From Phoma sp. XZ068 (lineage: Eukaryota > Ascomycota > Dothideomycetes > Pleosporales > Didymellaceae), in the NCBI GenBank assembly GCA_004835665.1, contig RBKR01000022.1, positions 620,001-684,000 on the forward strand: a stretch of 64,000 bases of DNA, read 5' to 3'. The notes beneath the pieces are model-generated. The model saw only the letters and a list, made by a program, of their open reading frames with translations, had not been told where the DNA came from and ran no database searches. This document shows positions 1 to 11,023 of the stretch, piece by piece (the first letter of the stretch is position 1; every line of letters starts with the position of its first letter). The translations under genes and the position numbers were made by a program.

Positions 1-3000
1 CCCGTTACGCTGCGAAATCAGTCGAATCTGCTCCGCGGACATCGGACACGTGAACGTGTGGAATGGGAGCACCGTGGGCGCTGCGGGGACGGTTAATGCA
101 ACAGGCAAGTGGGGTCTGGCGTAGCTCTCGGGTGCTCGTTCCTTGCGTGTTACGTAGCGGTCCTGATACCACTGCCAAGTCATGCGTCTGATGGCGCGCT
201 CTACCAGGCGGACGATACGTGCACCTTCCCACTTCTGTCCTCTCCAGCCAGTCACAACGCTCACCAAGCTTTCTTGCTTCTCTTTGATGTCTTCTGCATT
301 GCTGTTCGTGATAGCAAGCGGGCGACACACGTCTTTGACGAAGCGTTCATCCATGGTCCCGCGGCCCCAACTTTCGCCATCTGCTAGCTGCTTCTCCACC
401 AGCTTGACGACTTTGTGGATCCAACCAGAGCTAGAGGCACCTGGGATTCTCGCATCCAGAAGCATGCCGTTCTCATCGACATGCCAACGGTCTCGCGCGC
501 CCTGGCCCTCGGCAATGCCACCTCGGCCATTCCAGCCACAGACCGAGTTGAGCGCGTTTGCAAGACCGCAGACTGCTTCAGCAAAGTCAGGGCTAGACTT
601 GACGGCTCTCTTGTAGTACACAATGGCATCGCTGATGCGGCCCTTGTCTTTCACGGCGTTCGCAAGGTTGGCCAGCGCGATGTCAAAGTTTTGGTCGCAG
701 TGAACTGCTTGCTCGTACATGGAGATGGCAACATCCAATTGGCCAATGTCTTTGAGCAGACTACCCAGGTTGGTGTAGAGATGTGCGTGTCGTTTGTCCA
801 GCTGCAGGCCGTAGTAGTAGTATGCCAATGCAAGCGCAACGCCGCTACCTGGGACCAATCCGGGTATTTGCGGGTACGGCGTTGGATTTGAAACAGGGAT
901 AGGTTTGGAAGGCGCGGACTGCTGGACGCTCGCAAGGAGAATGCCCACATTGTTGGCTGTAGACGGGCTTGGTTGTAGTGACAGCGACAGGTAGTAGAGA
1001 GCTAGAATCTCTCGCACTCCATAGTTGCTCTGGTAGGTTGCAGCTCTCGGCGAGTTGGTAGCCATACCATCCTGGAAGATCTTTGCGAGAGATAACAGGG
1101 AGTTGCTGGTTGTCGAGATGGCTGCTTTGCGTGCGAGGCCTTCACTCGCGACATGAGCAAGACCAGGCAATTGGCCATGTGGAGGGAAGCACAAGTGCGC
1201 GGTCCTGGTCGCCGAATCTGGTGGAAGGAGAACCGGGTCCGAAGATGAAGGAACGCGGCGGCCACCAGGTGACCGCTCAGATGCCTCGTACCCAACAACA
1301 GACAGGATGCGTTTGATCAGGCCACCAATACCATTAGCATGAGTGCCAGCTCCAATCAAAACAGCGTTCTCGAACGCTTTCGCTGCTTCAATGTTGTTGC
1401 CGAGAGCATATAGCATGTTGCCCTTGGCATGCACCAAGGCAAGAATACGGCCGTTGTCGGAGCCGGGTATTGCGTATCCACTGGAGCCAAAGCCGGGCTG
1501 GTCAGAGCCGGGGAGCTCATCCAGGTCCTTGAATATCGATTCATCTTCTCCTTCGAACTCGAACAACGGCCGGTCAGACGTATCTGATAAGCCTGGCGAT
1601 TCACTGACGCCTGAGCGTGGGCGTTCACTCTCAAGTTCAAGGCTCCGCAGAGCGTCAGTTCTCTTAGCGAAACGTAACGAGCGTTCGACGTCCTCGATAA
1701 CCTGGACAGCTTCTCGCCCTCGCTGGTCGCTGCACAACAGACCGATGAGGTGTTCGACAGCCTCAAAATAGCTTGGACGCAGCTTAACGGCTCGTCTCCA
1801 ATACCGTTCTGCGTCTTGTTTCTGGTGCAGCGCGAGGACAGTAGCAGCCAGATTTGATATGGCCTCCACGTGATCAGCATCCAATGAGAGGATATGCTTG
1901 TACCAGTTCTGGGCCTTTTGGTAATCTCCCAATGCATATGCAAGACAGCCACCAAGCAGCATGCCGTCTATCCACTTCCATCTGCTCTCTTCGCAATGCT
2001 TCGTTATCGCTTCGAGTGCGGACGCAGCGGTCATGCTGGGGGGCACGTCTGAGCGCAGCCCTTGGTGTACGCTTGCAATGGATCCAGATGTCCGGCGTAG
2101 GGTTCGCACGACATCCATGCCTAGGATTTGGGGCAGCATGGCGTGTTGGCTCACTTGTTGCCAAGGTTGCCGTTGGCTGGAGTCCAGTCCGTTTGAGGAG
2201 TACGACGAGGCTGATCTGTAGTGCGCCGGGCGCCGGGAGGCTTTGTCTGAGGGTGGCTGGAAGGGTGACTGTGAACTCATAGAGGGAGACGACAGACGTC
2301 GTTGGGTGGGTTTGGAACTGCCACTCGATTCGTTTCCAAGATTCGCTCCTGGCTGTCGAGGTGGCTTTGGATATATATGGGGCCTGTGTGACTGGCGTCC
2401 GTGGTTCTGCTGCATGTGTGCCTTCCTCGTCGACTGCAAGAACTTGAGGAGGTCAACGTAGACTGTATGAGCCCAAGCAAATATCTTCTCCCTGGACTGT
2501 CCATTCGGTGACTGGGATCCATACTCAGCAAGGGGGGTCGGCAGAGGAGACTGGCCAGGTACAGGCGTCGATTGGCCCGAGGCAAAGTAGTCTTGCCGTG
2601 CTTGAAGAACGTGGGGTGGTAGGCTCGGCGTCTGGAAGTTCAGGTTATGGCCCTGTGCAAAGGTTGGATACTCGTGACCAAGTGCACCAGGAGTCTGGTA
2701 CATGGGCTGATTGAGTTGGTAAGACTGTGGAGCGAAGCCAGAGCCATTCGGGAGCGCGTTGTTGTAGCCTCGTGCCATGTATGGGTGGTGTTGAGGATGG
2801 CTCCAGCTGTGTACAGGATGATGCAGGTAGCGAGGATCTCGCATGGCAGCAGGCTGGTATGGAACATACGCTCCATCCGGCCAGTACGGCCCATACGGAC
2901 CCTGGTCATTCGACACAGTCGGTGCAAACGGGCTTTGAATGCCAGGACCCATGACGCCACCGAATTGTTGACCGTACATCTGATAGGGCAGCTGTGTTGG

Positions 3001-3549
3001 CTGTAGTGGTGGGATCTGGTTGAGCATGGAGTCGATCTGGGGGATGTGCTGGCTTGTCCTCCCAGAGCCGGTCTCAAAGTAGAGACTCGGGCTCCAGTCT
3101 GACGAGCGCTCCTGCTTGTAGAGTCCGTAGGGGCCGTTTACGCTGGGGGATCGGAGGGCAAGGTCTTGCTTGATGCCGTAGGGTATGCTCGACTCGGCGG
3201 TGACGGGCAGCAGGATGTGCTTCGTGGCGTGCGGCGCGCCGTTGTCCTCGACAGACGTCCCATCGTAGGCGGCTGCAAGGATTCCATTCGGCGTCTTACG
3301 GCGGAGCATGTGCTCTGGAGGCTTCGCGCGGCTAGACTCGGTTGTCTGCGAGGTGTACGAGTTGTGTCGAGAGAGCGGGTGGGCGTACTGTGCCGGGCGC
3401 TGGTGCAGGCTGGCGCCATCTGGATTGCTGTTGTGGCGGAGGAGCGAGGGGTGGGTGGGCGCGGACGGGGTGTGGATGTTGGAGTAGGGCCCGGGCGGCG
3501 AGAGGAGCGGCGGGTGCGGTTGCGGGGGGTATTGCCGGACCATAGTCAT
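1..3549 (-). CDS. O-GlcNAc transferase-like TPR protein (GT41 family), C-terminus beyond the window
   Basis: One uninterrupted reading frame of 1183 codons starts at the ATG ending at 3549 (MTMVRQYP; a second ATG lies two codons on) and is still open at base 1. The first ~500 residues are disordered and rich in Pro, Gln, Ser and Tyr. TPR-like helices follow around residues 520-600 (WIDGMLLGGCLAYALGDY, then NWYKHILSLDADHVEA) and again at 920-1005 (HLYTNLGSLLKDIGQL, DIALANLANAVKDKGR). The tail holds MTWQWYQDRYV and PTVLPFHTFTCPMSAEQIR, which look like the lead-in to a GT41 catalytic domain. In the family, GT41 enzymes move GlcNAc from UDP-GlcNAc to Ser/Thr of nuclear and cytosolic proteins using TPR superhelices for substrates. 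The catalytic half lies left of the window, so activity cannot be judged. No intron is seen. The assignment rests on architecture and remembered family motifs. Confidence 0.8.
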   Translation of the reverse strand, partial: MTMVRQYPPQPHPPLLSPPGPYSNIHTPSAPTHPSLLRHNSNPDGASLHQRPAQYAHPLSRHNSYTSQTTESSRAKPPEHMLRRKTPNGILAAAYDGTSVEDNGAPHATKHILLPVTAESSIPYGIKQDLALRSPSVNGPYGLYKQERSSDWSPSLYFETGSGRTSQHIPQIDSMLNQIPPLQPTQLPYQMYGQQFGGVMGPGIQSPFAPTVSNDQGPYGPYWPDGAYVPYQPAAMRDPRYLHHPVHSWSHPQHHPYMARGYNNALPNGSGFAPQSYQLNQPMYQTPGALGHEYPTFAQGHNLNFQTPSLPPHVLQARQDYFASGQSTPVPGQSPLPTPLAEYGSQSPNGQSREKIFAWAHTVYVDLLKFLQSTRKAHMQQNHGRQSHRPHIYPKPPRQPGANLGNESSGSSKPTQRRLSSPSMSSQSPFQPPSDKASRRPAHYRSASSYSSNGLDSSQRQPWQQVSQHAMLPQILGMDVVRTLRRTSGSIASVHQGLRSDVPPSMTAASALEAITKHCEESRWKWIDGMLLGGCLAYALGDYQKAQNWYKHILSLDADHVEAISNLAATVLALHQKQDAERYWRRAVKLRPSYFEAVEHLIGLLCSDQRGREAVQVIEDVERSLRFAKRTDALRSLELESERPRSGVSESPGLSDTSDRPLFEFEGEDESIFKDLDELPGSDQPGFGSSGYAIPGSDNGRILALVHAKGNMLYALGNNIEAAKAFENAVLIGAGTHANGIGGLIKRILSVVGYEASERSPGGRRVPSSSDPVLLPPDSATRTAHLCFPPHGQLPGLAHVASEGLARKAAISTTSNSLLSLAKIFQDGMATNSPRAATYQSNYGVREILALYYLSLSLQPSPSTANNVGILLASVQQSAPSKPIPVSNPTPYPQIPGLVPGSGVALALAYYYYGLQLDKRHAHLYTNLGSLLKDIGQLDVAISMYEQAVHCDQNFDIALANLANAVKDKGRISDAIVYYKRAVKSSPDFAEAVCGLANALNSVCGWNGRGGIAEGQGARDRWHVDENGMLLDARIPGASSSGWIHKVVKLVEKQLADGESWGRGTMDERFVKDVCRPLAITNSNAEDIKEKQESLVSVVTGWRGQKWEGARIVRLVERAIRRMTWQWYQDRYVTRKERAPESYARPHLPVALTVPAAPTVLPFHTFTCPMSAEQIRLISQRNG

Positions 3550-6011
3550 TGTGATGCGGCCGAGTGGCCTGAGGAGGGAGCGTGCTTTGTATGGTCGAAG
3601 CGTATTAGGGTCGACGCCGTCGTATGTCGAAGCGTGCACTGTGTAGTGGTGAGGGATGACGACCCACTGCACAGCTTCACCAAGACCGGCTGGTGCCTAT
3701 GCCTTCGCGGAATCGTCGTCCGTCTGCGGGAGTTGACATGTCTTGCTGGTCGAAGTCCAGGGCCGTGTCGTCCGGGCGTCCCCGTGCTGGCAGCGCAGAC
3801 CAGCAGAGACCCCGGCAGGCGTGGAGGTCGTCGCTGGCGGGCCCGTTGCTGCCGATCGGCGCAGATCGGTGCAGAGGCAGCAATGGCGGTGTCCCAGGGA
3901 CTGCTGGCGACGGCGACAGGCGCGGGACTGTCGCGCTGTGGGATGCACGGTATGCGTCGAGTGGCGGGCGCTCGTGAAGGCGGCCGGGGCGGGGCCAGCA
4001 GGCGTCAGCGCAGATGGGTGAAGCGAGCTGCGGCGAGCAGGCGGTGTCGATGCAATGCAAGGGCAGGGCGCGTATGGGCGCAGGTCGATATCGGAATGCG
4101 CGTCAGGCTGGACCACCAGCGCTCCCACGCACGGGAGCCGCGTGTAGGGCAGAGCGCTCTCGCGGTGCACAAGAGCCGCTGCCTTGCGCGTCGGGGTCCG
4201 TCGAGCTGTCGAGTCGCACGGCACTCGGCGGTGCGGGTGGGCGTGTGGGCGTGTTGGGCGCAGGCGGCGGTCCGCTCTGGCACACGCGGAGGGCGGCGAT
4301 GCTCTGGCAGCTGCTCAGAACCACCAGGTCGCAGGAGGTGTGGGCCGGGTGCTGCGCGGGCGGGCGTGCCTTTTGACGGCGGGATAGGCGGCGAGATGAC
4401 GAGGTCCAATGCAGCGGATCCCAAGCAGGCGTTGGCCTATCCACTGCACACAAGCAAGTCGTTCGAGTGGTGGCTTGGACAATCCCTGCGCGCCTGCATC
4501 AAGCCTGTCTGGGGCGCCCGTAATGTGATGGAGGCGGCACGGCGAGCAGGTTCTTGCAAATGCAGCGCGCCGGCGTGCAGAGGTGCAGACTGTGCAGAGT
4601 CACAGCAACGGCGCGCTGCTGACGGCCCTATGGTAATACGGGCGAACAAAGCTGGCTCGCAGAGAATAGCAGCAAGAGACGCGGCGCCCTCTCCAACGCT
4701 CCAACGTCACACCAATCAGGCCCGCTGCGCCATCGCCTGCGGGTGCCCCAATCCCACATGCATCCACCCCTACCCACCGGACGACCCGTCTTTGCCAGTT
4801 TCTGTGGAGTCCGCGGCCACGAACAGCACCAGAAGAGCTGCAGCCCGGCTCCTGCTGATGCCGTTTCTATTGCTGCGGGGCCTGCCTGAGAGTTTGTGTT
4901 TGCCTTAGATTGCGACGCACACGGCTGCTTGGCCAGCGCCGCAACCTGCTTACTTTTCACCCAACAGCTGTCTAGTCTGACGCTGCTCACCATACTTCGA
5001 ATCAGCAATGCATGGCAGACCAGCATTGCCGTGTCAATCTACTCCTTTCGGGGCTGATCAGCGGCGCAGCGCATCGAAACCGCTCCGAAACGTAGGGCTG
5101 GTAGTGGCATGTCACTGGCGCCGAAGCAACCCGGGGAACGGCACAGGCAACAAAGAATTAGTTGAGAAAAGTGCTTTGTCGACCCTCGATATGGATCGCT
5201 GAAGCCAAACCAGAGGCAAGACTACCGCGATGAGTAAGGGGTTCTTCAATCTTCTTCACACCAAAATAGGGATATATCATGGTCCAGTCAATGACGTGGA
5301 GATAAGTCCCAGAGTGTTGGTGAAGTGATACAATCACATCAAACTACATATATACCACGACAAGGGTCGATATACCACAAGCCATGGCAAGCGTCCATAC
5401 CACCAGGCATGACAAGGGTCGAGAAACAACCGTTGTTGTTGGCGACAGTTGGTGTTTGCTACCTGAGGCTGCATGTCCGTGACACTGCATAAATTCAGGC
5501 GGTACGAGGCACCGCCTCATTGTACGCCAACCGCCGCAGGTCTCCCAGCGCTGCCCCAGCAGACGAGAAAGGAAGGTAAGCATCGTGGAGAATTTACGCC
5601 AGACAAAATACTGTGCGAACCCGTATTGAGGCTCTCATACCGGCAATGCCTATCCTGATGCCGGCACTTCGTAGCAGTGCAAGTGCGCGGCAGCAGAGTG
5701 CAACGCGCAGTGAGTATTGCCTGTCAATTGCTGGATTTGTCGAGGTGTCGAGATACTTGAGGAAGTTGGTCGAGTGAAACGAAGGAGCGAAGTTTTTGAA
5801 GAAGAAACACTCGCTTATGTCATAGCCTTGGCGTGTGCGTCGGTGCGGCGTCTCCGCTGATCCCTGCGAGTGTCATTGAAATGTGGCTCTAACGGTGGTG
5901 AATAACATCCCACGAGCCCGTCTCCCAACTTCCACACTCCTTTGGACCGTGCCATAGTCGCACATAGGCTTCAGTCTTGCACCGTACAGACAACGATACA
6001 CGCTATCCACA
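3550..6011. other. Divergent intergenic region between the OGT-like gene and SEC62
   Basis: No convincing gene. The part from about 3.55 to 4.9 kb is GC-rich and low in stop codons on both strands, so it contains long but arginine/alanine/cysteine-rich open frames with no recognisable domain. The remainder is mixed-composition DNA up to the SEC62 start. It probably holds the 5' leader and promoter of the OGT-like gene and the SEC62 promoter. Confidence 0.5.
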
Positions 6012-7369
6012 ATGTCTGATACTGAAGGACCACCACCCCAAGGACCGCCGCAAGGCGCTCCCCAAGGACAGTTCCAAGGACCGCCGCCTGGCATGCCCCA
6101 GCCCGGCCAGCAGCCCACGCCCGAGCAGATCCAGATGATGCAGCGCCAGCTCGCGGCCGAAGCAGAGAAGCACGGAATTTCGGTGCAAGAATATGTCCAG
6201 AGACTTAAGGCGCAGGCAATGGCACAGCACCAGCAGCAGATGCAGGCGCAGGCGCAGATGCAAGCGCAACAGCGAGCTCAGCAGCAGCAGCAGCCAATCC
6301 AGCCAGGACCACCAAAGCCAGAGGCGATTGCTGTCGCCAACTTCCTCAAGTCGCAGGACCTGAAGCCGAGAACAGTCATTCACGATGAGAAGCGCAAGGA
6401 CATGTTCAGAGGTAGGTCATGCATGTCTCTTCAAGTACCCCTCTAACAGTTTTGAAGTCATGCGAGCAATTCGCGCCCTCCACTCCCCCGCCTACCAGAA
6501 AGCGCGCGCAAAGAACCCCCTCCTCCCCGAGGTCCACGACCGCGCCTCCGCCGAGAACACATTCAAGCTGCTCCCGCTCTCTCTGCTCGCCCTCCGCGTC
6601 TCGAAAGTCGACCCTGAAACCGCCCACGAAGGCCACAACCACGCCAAACCCAAGCGCGTGAAGGGTCTCTGGACAGTCAGGATCGAGCAGCACCAGGAAG
6701 CCAACGACGACAACTACTACATCTGGCTGTACGAGGGCTCGCAGTGGAAGCAGAAGCTGTACGCTGCCGGTGCGCTGGTGCTCGTCATCGCGGTCGTGCT
6801 GTTCCCGCTGTGGCCGCTGTTCCTCCGACAGGGCGTGTGGTACCTGAGTATGGGCATGCTCGGCCTGATTGGTCTGTTCTTCGCCATGGCAATCGTGCGG
6901 CTGATTCTGTTCATCATCACTATGTTCGCTGCCGCGCCTGGTCTATGGCTCTACCCCAACCTGTTCGAGGACGTGGGCTTCTTCGACTCGTTCAGGCCGC
7001 TGTGGGCATGGCAGGAGGTACGAAATGCCTCCCCCCTTACTCTTTTTGAATCAAGACTAACACAGCCAGACACCCGAGGACATCAAAAACAAGAAAATCG
7101 CCAAAAAGGAACGCAAGGCCGCCAAGCTCGCTGCAAAGGCAAACGGCGAGGGCAAGCCGGCCAAGGGCAAGAAGGGCTTCACACCGCTCGAGCACCAGCA
7201 CCAACACGGCCACGTCGAGGAGATCCCCGACGAGCCGCAGCCGCAGCCCGAGCCCGTACCCGCTGGCTCTGCTCCCGAGCCGACAGGCTCAGAGGCCGCG
7301 CCCGCAGCGTCCGGGGATCTGACACAGCGCCCTCCACGGGCGACGGTGGAAGAAGCCGAAGACGAGTAG
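6012..7369 (+). CDS. SEC62: SEC62, ER post-translational translocation subunit
   Basis: Three exons, 6012-6411, 6458-7017 and 7070-7369, give 419 aa. Sec62 works with Sec63, Sec71/72 and the Sec61 channel to import preproteins into the ER after translation. Residues 1-105 are Pro/Gln-rich (PPPQGPPQGAPQ, then Gln runs). The conserved cytosolic domain runs from AIAVANFLKSQDLK through MRAIRALHSPAYQKA and YYIWLYEGSQWKQK. Two membrane segments follow at about 232-253 (LYAAGALVLVIAVVLFPLW) and 259-292, and the tail is Lys-rich then acidic (KKERKAAKLAAK). Intron 1 (46 nt) is phase 1 and must use the AG at 6456-6457, because the nearer AG after CTAAC breaks the frame. Intron 2 (52 nt) is phase 0. The identification is firm from the order of motifs and the membrane topology. 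Confidence 0.93.
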
Positions 7370-8094
7370 GCGAGCAGTGCGGGAGGAATGTAGAGCGTTC
7401 GACGGTTATTTGCATGGGTTAGCTGGTGTCTGGTGTTACGGACTGGACTGGACTGGAACTTGTGGATGAGGATATAACGAGCCAACTGTCCGGATTTCGA
7501 TGCAATATCGACATACTGCATGCGTCTTCACATATCCCGGTGTTTATATCTGCTGCATGACACCATCATATCTGTGAATTAGTATGTGCATCGCCATACC
7601 TATCAAAACTACACGTATCCAACCCATGTATTCAGTCAGACAACCAAATCTCCCTCAAGCACCACTAACCCGCGTAATTACCCCCCTCGCCATGAGAAGC
7701 AGATAAATGACAAGTAAGAAATATATGAACCCCGTAAATTTGCCCGGCGAGCACTCGGTTCCTTCAACGGCGGACACGCAGGCCGTGACTTCCGCTCCGC
7801 TCGGTGCTCCGCTCGGTGCTCCGCTGGGTGCTGGCTCTCCCGGAGCGTTACCTACGTGTGAACATGCGCAAACGAGCTCAGGGTTCATTCAAGGATGTTC
7901 ATTCAAGGGTGGGGAATGTATGTGTGGGTTGTGCTATGGTAGGAGTGGTCTTATTGTTTGTATAAAATGACAATAAAAATATGCTATCCTGAACGCCGAT
8001 TATGCTAGTCGTTTCGTCGTCGACATGGAGGGGACATGTCATGCAATGTGTGGTCGAGGTTGAACGCTTGTTAGTAACAGGCCAAGGAGAAATT
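7370..8094. other. Convergent 3' intergenic region
   Basis: This lies between the stop of SEC62 and the stop of the minus-strand gene at 8095, so it should hold both 3' UTRs and polyadenylation signals. It contains a short GC-rich 12-nt tandem repeat at about 7796-7831. Open frames of 77 aa (-) and 87 aa (+) cross this repeat, and neither resembles a known protein. Confidence 0.5.
7796..7831. repeat. 12-nt tandem repeat, about three copies
   Basis: The unit GGTGCTCCGCTC is repeated with one change (GGTGCTCCGCTG, then GGTGCT) inside a GC-rich patch of the spacer. Read on the minus strand it gives repeated Ser-Gly-Ala-Pro. It is a small minisatellite with no evident function. Confidence 0.7.
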
Positions 8095-9146
8095 CTACTC
8101 TGCTGCTGGGGCGGGGGCGGGCTCGCTGGTCTGCTCGGTGCTGTCGCGGCTGGCGAGGCCGGAGTGGATTGCTGGGGAGTGCGTGACTTGGCTTGTGGGG
8201 TTCATTTCTGCGAGCTGGCGTTCTGTCAGGGAGTTAGTATGTTGCTTGTGGTGGGTGCTGGGCTTATCATACCGAGCTCCCTAATTCTCAGCTTCAGCAT
8301 CTGGTTCTCGCGTGTCAAGTTCTGGGTCTCGGCCTGGTAGAATGCGCTCTCGTCCCGCCCTGTTGCTGGGCTGGGCAGCATCTCGTGCATGTCGTGCGGT
8401 GCACCTGGAAATGGACGGAGGGCAGGCGACCCGGCATGGCTGCCGCCCCGTGAGCGGTCTGCAAAGGATGACTGGCGGCTGATGTTGAAGGGCGATCGTG
8501 AGCGAGGTTGTGCACTGGGCAGGGGCGATATTGCAGACTGTGAGACGTGTGCAGCCTGGGACTGCGATCTTGACAGCGACATGGAGCGCTCAGAGGTGGG
8601 GGTGCCGTCGTCGACGGCCGAGTTGGAGGGCGGTTGCTGGCCAGCTGTCAGGGTGTCGATCTGGGTTTGCTGCTGGCGGATCATGTTGAGGAGGCGGTTC
8701 TGTGAGAGTTAGTACTGATGTTCAGCATTGCAGTATTGGATACGCACCACCTGCCCCTCTTGCTCATACTCCAGCTCTTGGTGCAGCTCGCCCAGACTTG
8801 GGGCGCGCTCATGGTGTGGGCTCTGTGGCCATGGGCCTCTACTACGGGTCGACGGGCTGCGCTGCATCTCACCAGGCGCAGGCACGGCTGGGTCGTTGAG
8901 GTTGAGGTTCATGCGGATGCTGGACCGGCGGCGGGCGCGTTCAACGTCTCTCCGCATGCTACCGGAGGAGGTTCGGCGCTGGTCTTCGTTCTGGATGCCG
9001 GCGTTCATGGCGGCAGTAGCTGCCAGCGAGTGCGGCGAGGCAGCCATGGTGCGCGATGCTGACGGCGACTGGTTGCGCGAGGTGCCGTTGGAAGCAGAGG
9101 GCGACTGGAGGGGCGAGGCGGGCAGCGTGTTCAAATCTGGCGGCAT
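8095..9146 (-). CDS. Conserved fungal coiled-coil protein of unknown function
   Basis: Three exons, 9146-8748, 8699-8273 and 8222-8095, give 317 aa. The protein starts MPPDLNTLPASPLQSPSAS and has a long Ser/Arg-rich disordered region. Two coiled-coil stretches are seen: LGELHQELEYEQEGQV joined across intron 1 to NRLLNMIRQQQTQIDTL, and ENQMLKLRIRELERQLAEM joined across intron 2. Both junctions fall inside heptad-like sequence, which supports the splice model. The introns are 48 and 50 nt, with donors GTGCGT and GTATGA and TACTAACTC-type branch sites. The C-terminus is Pro/Ala-rich (SEPAPAPAAE). No enzymatic domain is visible. The Ser-Arg-rich, coiled-coil make-up would fit a scaffold or cytoskeletal adaptor, but that is only inference. 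Confidence 0.8.
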
Positions 9147-11023
9147 CGAGGCGGTGGTGTGAAGCGGTCACTATCAAGAGGATGCTAGGGAACGGCCGGC
9201 AGAACCGCGTGTTCGCGCCACAGCTGTGCGGTAGCGAATGCGGTGAGCTGATTTGAATCCAGGTGTTCTGAGGCGGTGGGGTGATGTCGCCTGGCAGAAG
9301 CAGCTAGGCGCGGGGCAGCAGATGACGCAGGCCTCTCCAGCCTACCGTCTGGTCTAACGCAGGTACGGCGCGCAAAGTCTGGGAGGCCCTAGCCGCCACA
9401 GTCCCAAGCAACACGTCCGCCGTTACGGCCTCATTTCCTGACGCGCTGTTTACCTCTGCAAACAACGAGCGTGATCCTCACGCGCTCCACGCAGATGCTT
9501 CCACAAGGGAGCCCCGCGTGATGGATCGAGCACATGCACAATAATTTGAAGCACAGACTTGGCCGCGGAAGAACGTTTCCCATAAACATCCGGCCGACGT
9601 TTGTGACACCGGAGGGGCCGGATGACCGTTGAACGTGTCCTTTGCAGTGCCACAGTCACGATTGGCGTTCGAGAGGATGCAGCCGAGTACCATCGCGTGC
9701 TGGCCTGGTACCGAGCACCCAGCGTGGAACTCGACGTGATACCCTCTTGCCATCTGGGGTGTTGCACACAACGTGTCGATGTCAAACTGCACCCATTCGT
9801 CGGGCGCCAGCACCCGGAGCGGCAGACAACAACGCTAGCTCCTGCAGGACAATGTCGATCACACACTCGCGATGAGTACTTCGAAAGGAGACGAATGCAG
9901 ATGCACGGGGTGCTCCTGGATCCCGTCGAGCGGCAAAGCAGCCGATCCAACAGAGTTTGCGGAGCTCGCTGCCAGCGTCTGTGGAATGGTTGTTGAATTC
10001 CTTACCCCGTCAAATTAACGTGATGGTAGATCGAGGGACGCGTCTGTTGTGCATATCTCCACCAAACCTGAGGCCAGACATACAAAGTTTATTGTCGGCC
10101 TCGAAGTTTAATAACCCAGCAGCGGGCAGTGTCTTCAACAGACGCCATCCCAAGGTATGCTGCGCTGCAGTTGCCTCAGGGTCCTGCCAAAACCTGCCAG
10201 TGTCACCCTCGAAACACCACGCCCTCCAGGCCGTCACCCGCTGAACAAGCAAAGGCTCCTCAAACAGCCGGCGGTGGGTCTTTTATATAGCCAAAAGCAG
10301 CCCTGCGCAAAGACGTTGTCGCCGAGCTCTACCGTCGCGGGTCTGGTCCAGCTTCCGCAGGGGTAGCCTTGGACGAAATCGTTTAGCGGCACGGGGCGTT
10401 CATCTCTGCCCAGCAAAAGGGGCCACACCAGAGACCGTGCAGCCATCGCATCACACAGCGAGAGCCCCAGGCTTGCGCATGGCCATGAATAGAGCAACTA
10501 TCCGCGGCAGCTAGCACCTCCGCCACTTTCCTTCTTCCACCATCCCCTCGTTGTCAAGACGTGTTTCAGATCTCCCTCTCTTCTCAGCTGCTTCCATAAC
10601 TGCTGCGACCTTCGTACCCAGGGGCTCATGTCCTGTCCTCTCGTTTGATATTCGTTTCTCTTCCCCTTATAGCCATAGCGGTTATAGAACGCTCGTTAGA
10701 CCCTTTTGTTCGCGACTTGCTCAATTTAACCTCCGGACTGATCACCCTCGACACCTAGCAATTTGTTTCGTCAAAGCGCCGCTGTTTGCCAATCACTCTT
10801 CACTTCTCCACGACAGCATCATCCTGGTTGCCACTTCCCAAAACGCCCGCCGTCAAAATATATCAAATCCTCCGGCCGCCGTACGACACGTTCGCCGGAT
10901 CTTGAATTACTTCATTTTGCAGCCCCACTGAGACTTTGACACGCTACCTGCTGTCATTACGTATACAAGAACACCATAGTACATGCAGTAATCACCACAC
11001 ACTCTCACCCGGCCGTACTCGCC
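9147..11023. promoter_or_regulatory. Divergent promoter region with a pyrimidine-rich leader before the PH-domain gene
   Basis: 1.9 kb between two divergent genes. No convincing coding region: the longest open frames (166 and 111 aa, minus strand, about 9.45-9.95 kb) overlap each other and have no recognisable motif. From about 10,520 to 10,660 the plus strand is strongly pyrimidine-rich (runs of CTTCC and CCTCTCTTCTC). This is the usual composition around transcription starts in filamentous ascomycetes, so transcription of the PH-domain gene probably begins near here, giving a leader of roughly 350-450 nt. Confidence 0.45.

Noticed and set aside
3166..4908. 580-codon plus-strand frame as a gene
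   Set aside because: It begins from a TTG, overlaps the OGT-like gene in antisense, is Arg/Ala/Gly/Cys-rich and has no domain. Kept only as an observation.
6450..6457. Nearer splice acceptor for SEC62 intron 1 (AG at 6448-6449)
   Set aside because: Using it shifts the frame and destroys the conserved MRAIRALHSP block; the AG at 6456-6457 keeps it.
9450..9950. Minus-strand frames of 166 and 111 codons
   Set aside because: They overlap each other in different frames, have no ATG-supported conserved start and no recognisable motif; they lie in a divergent promoter region.
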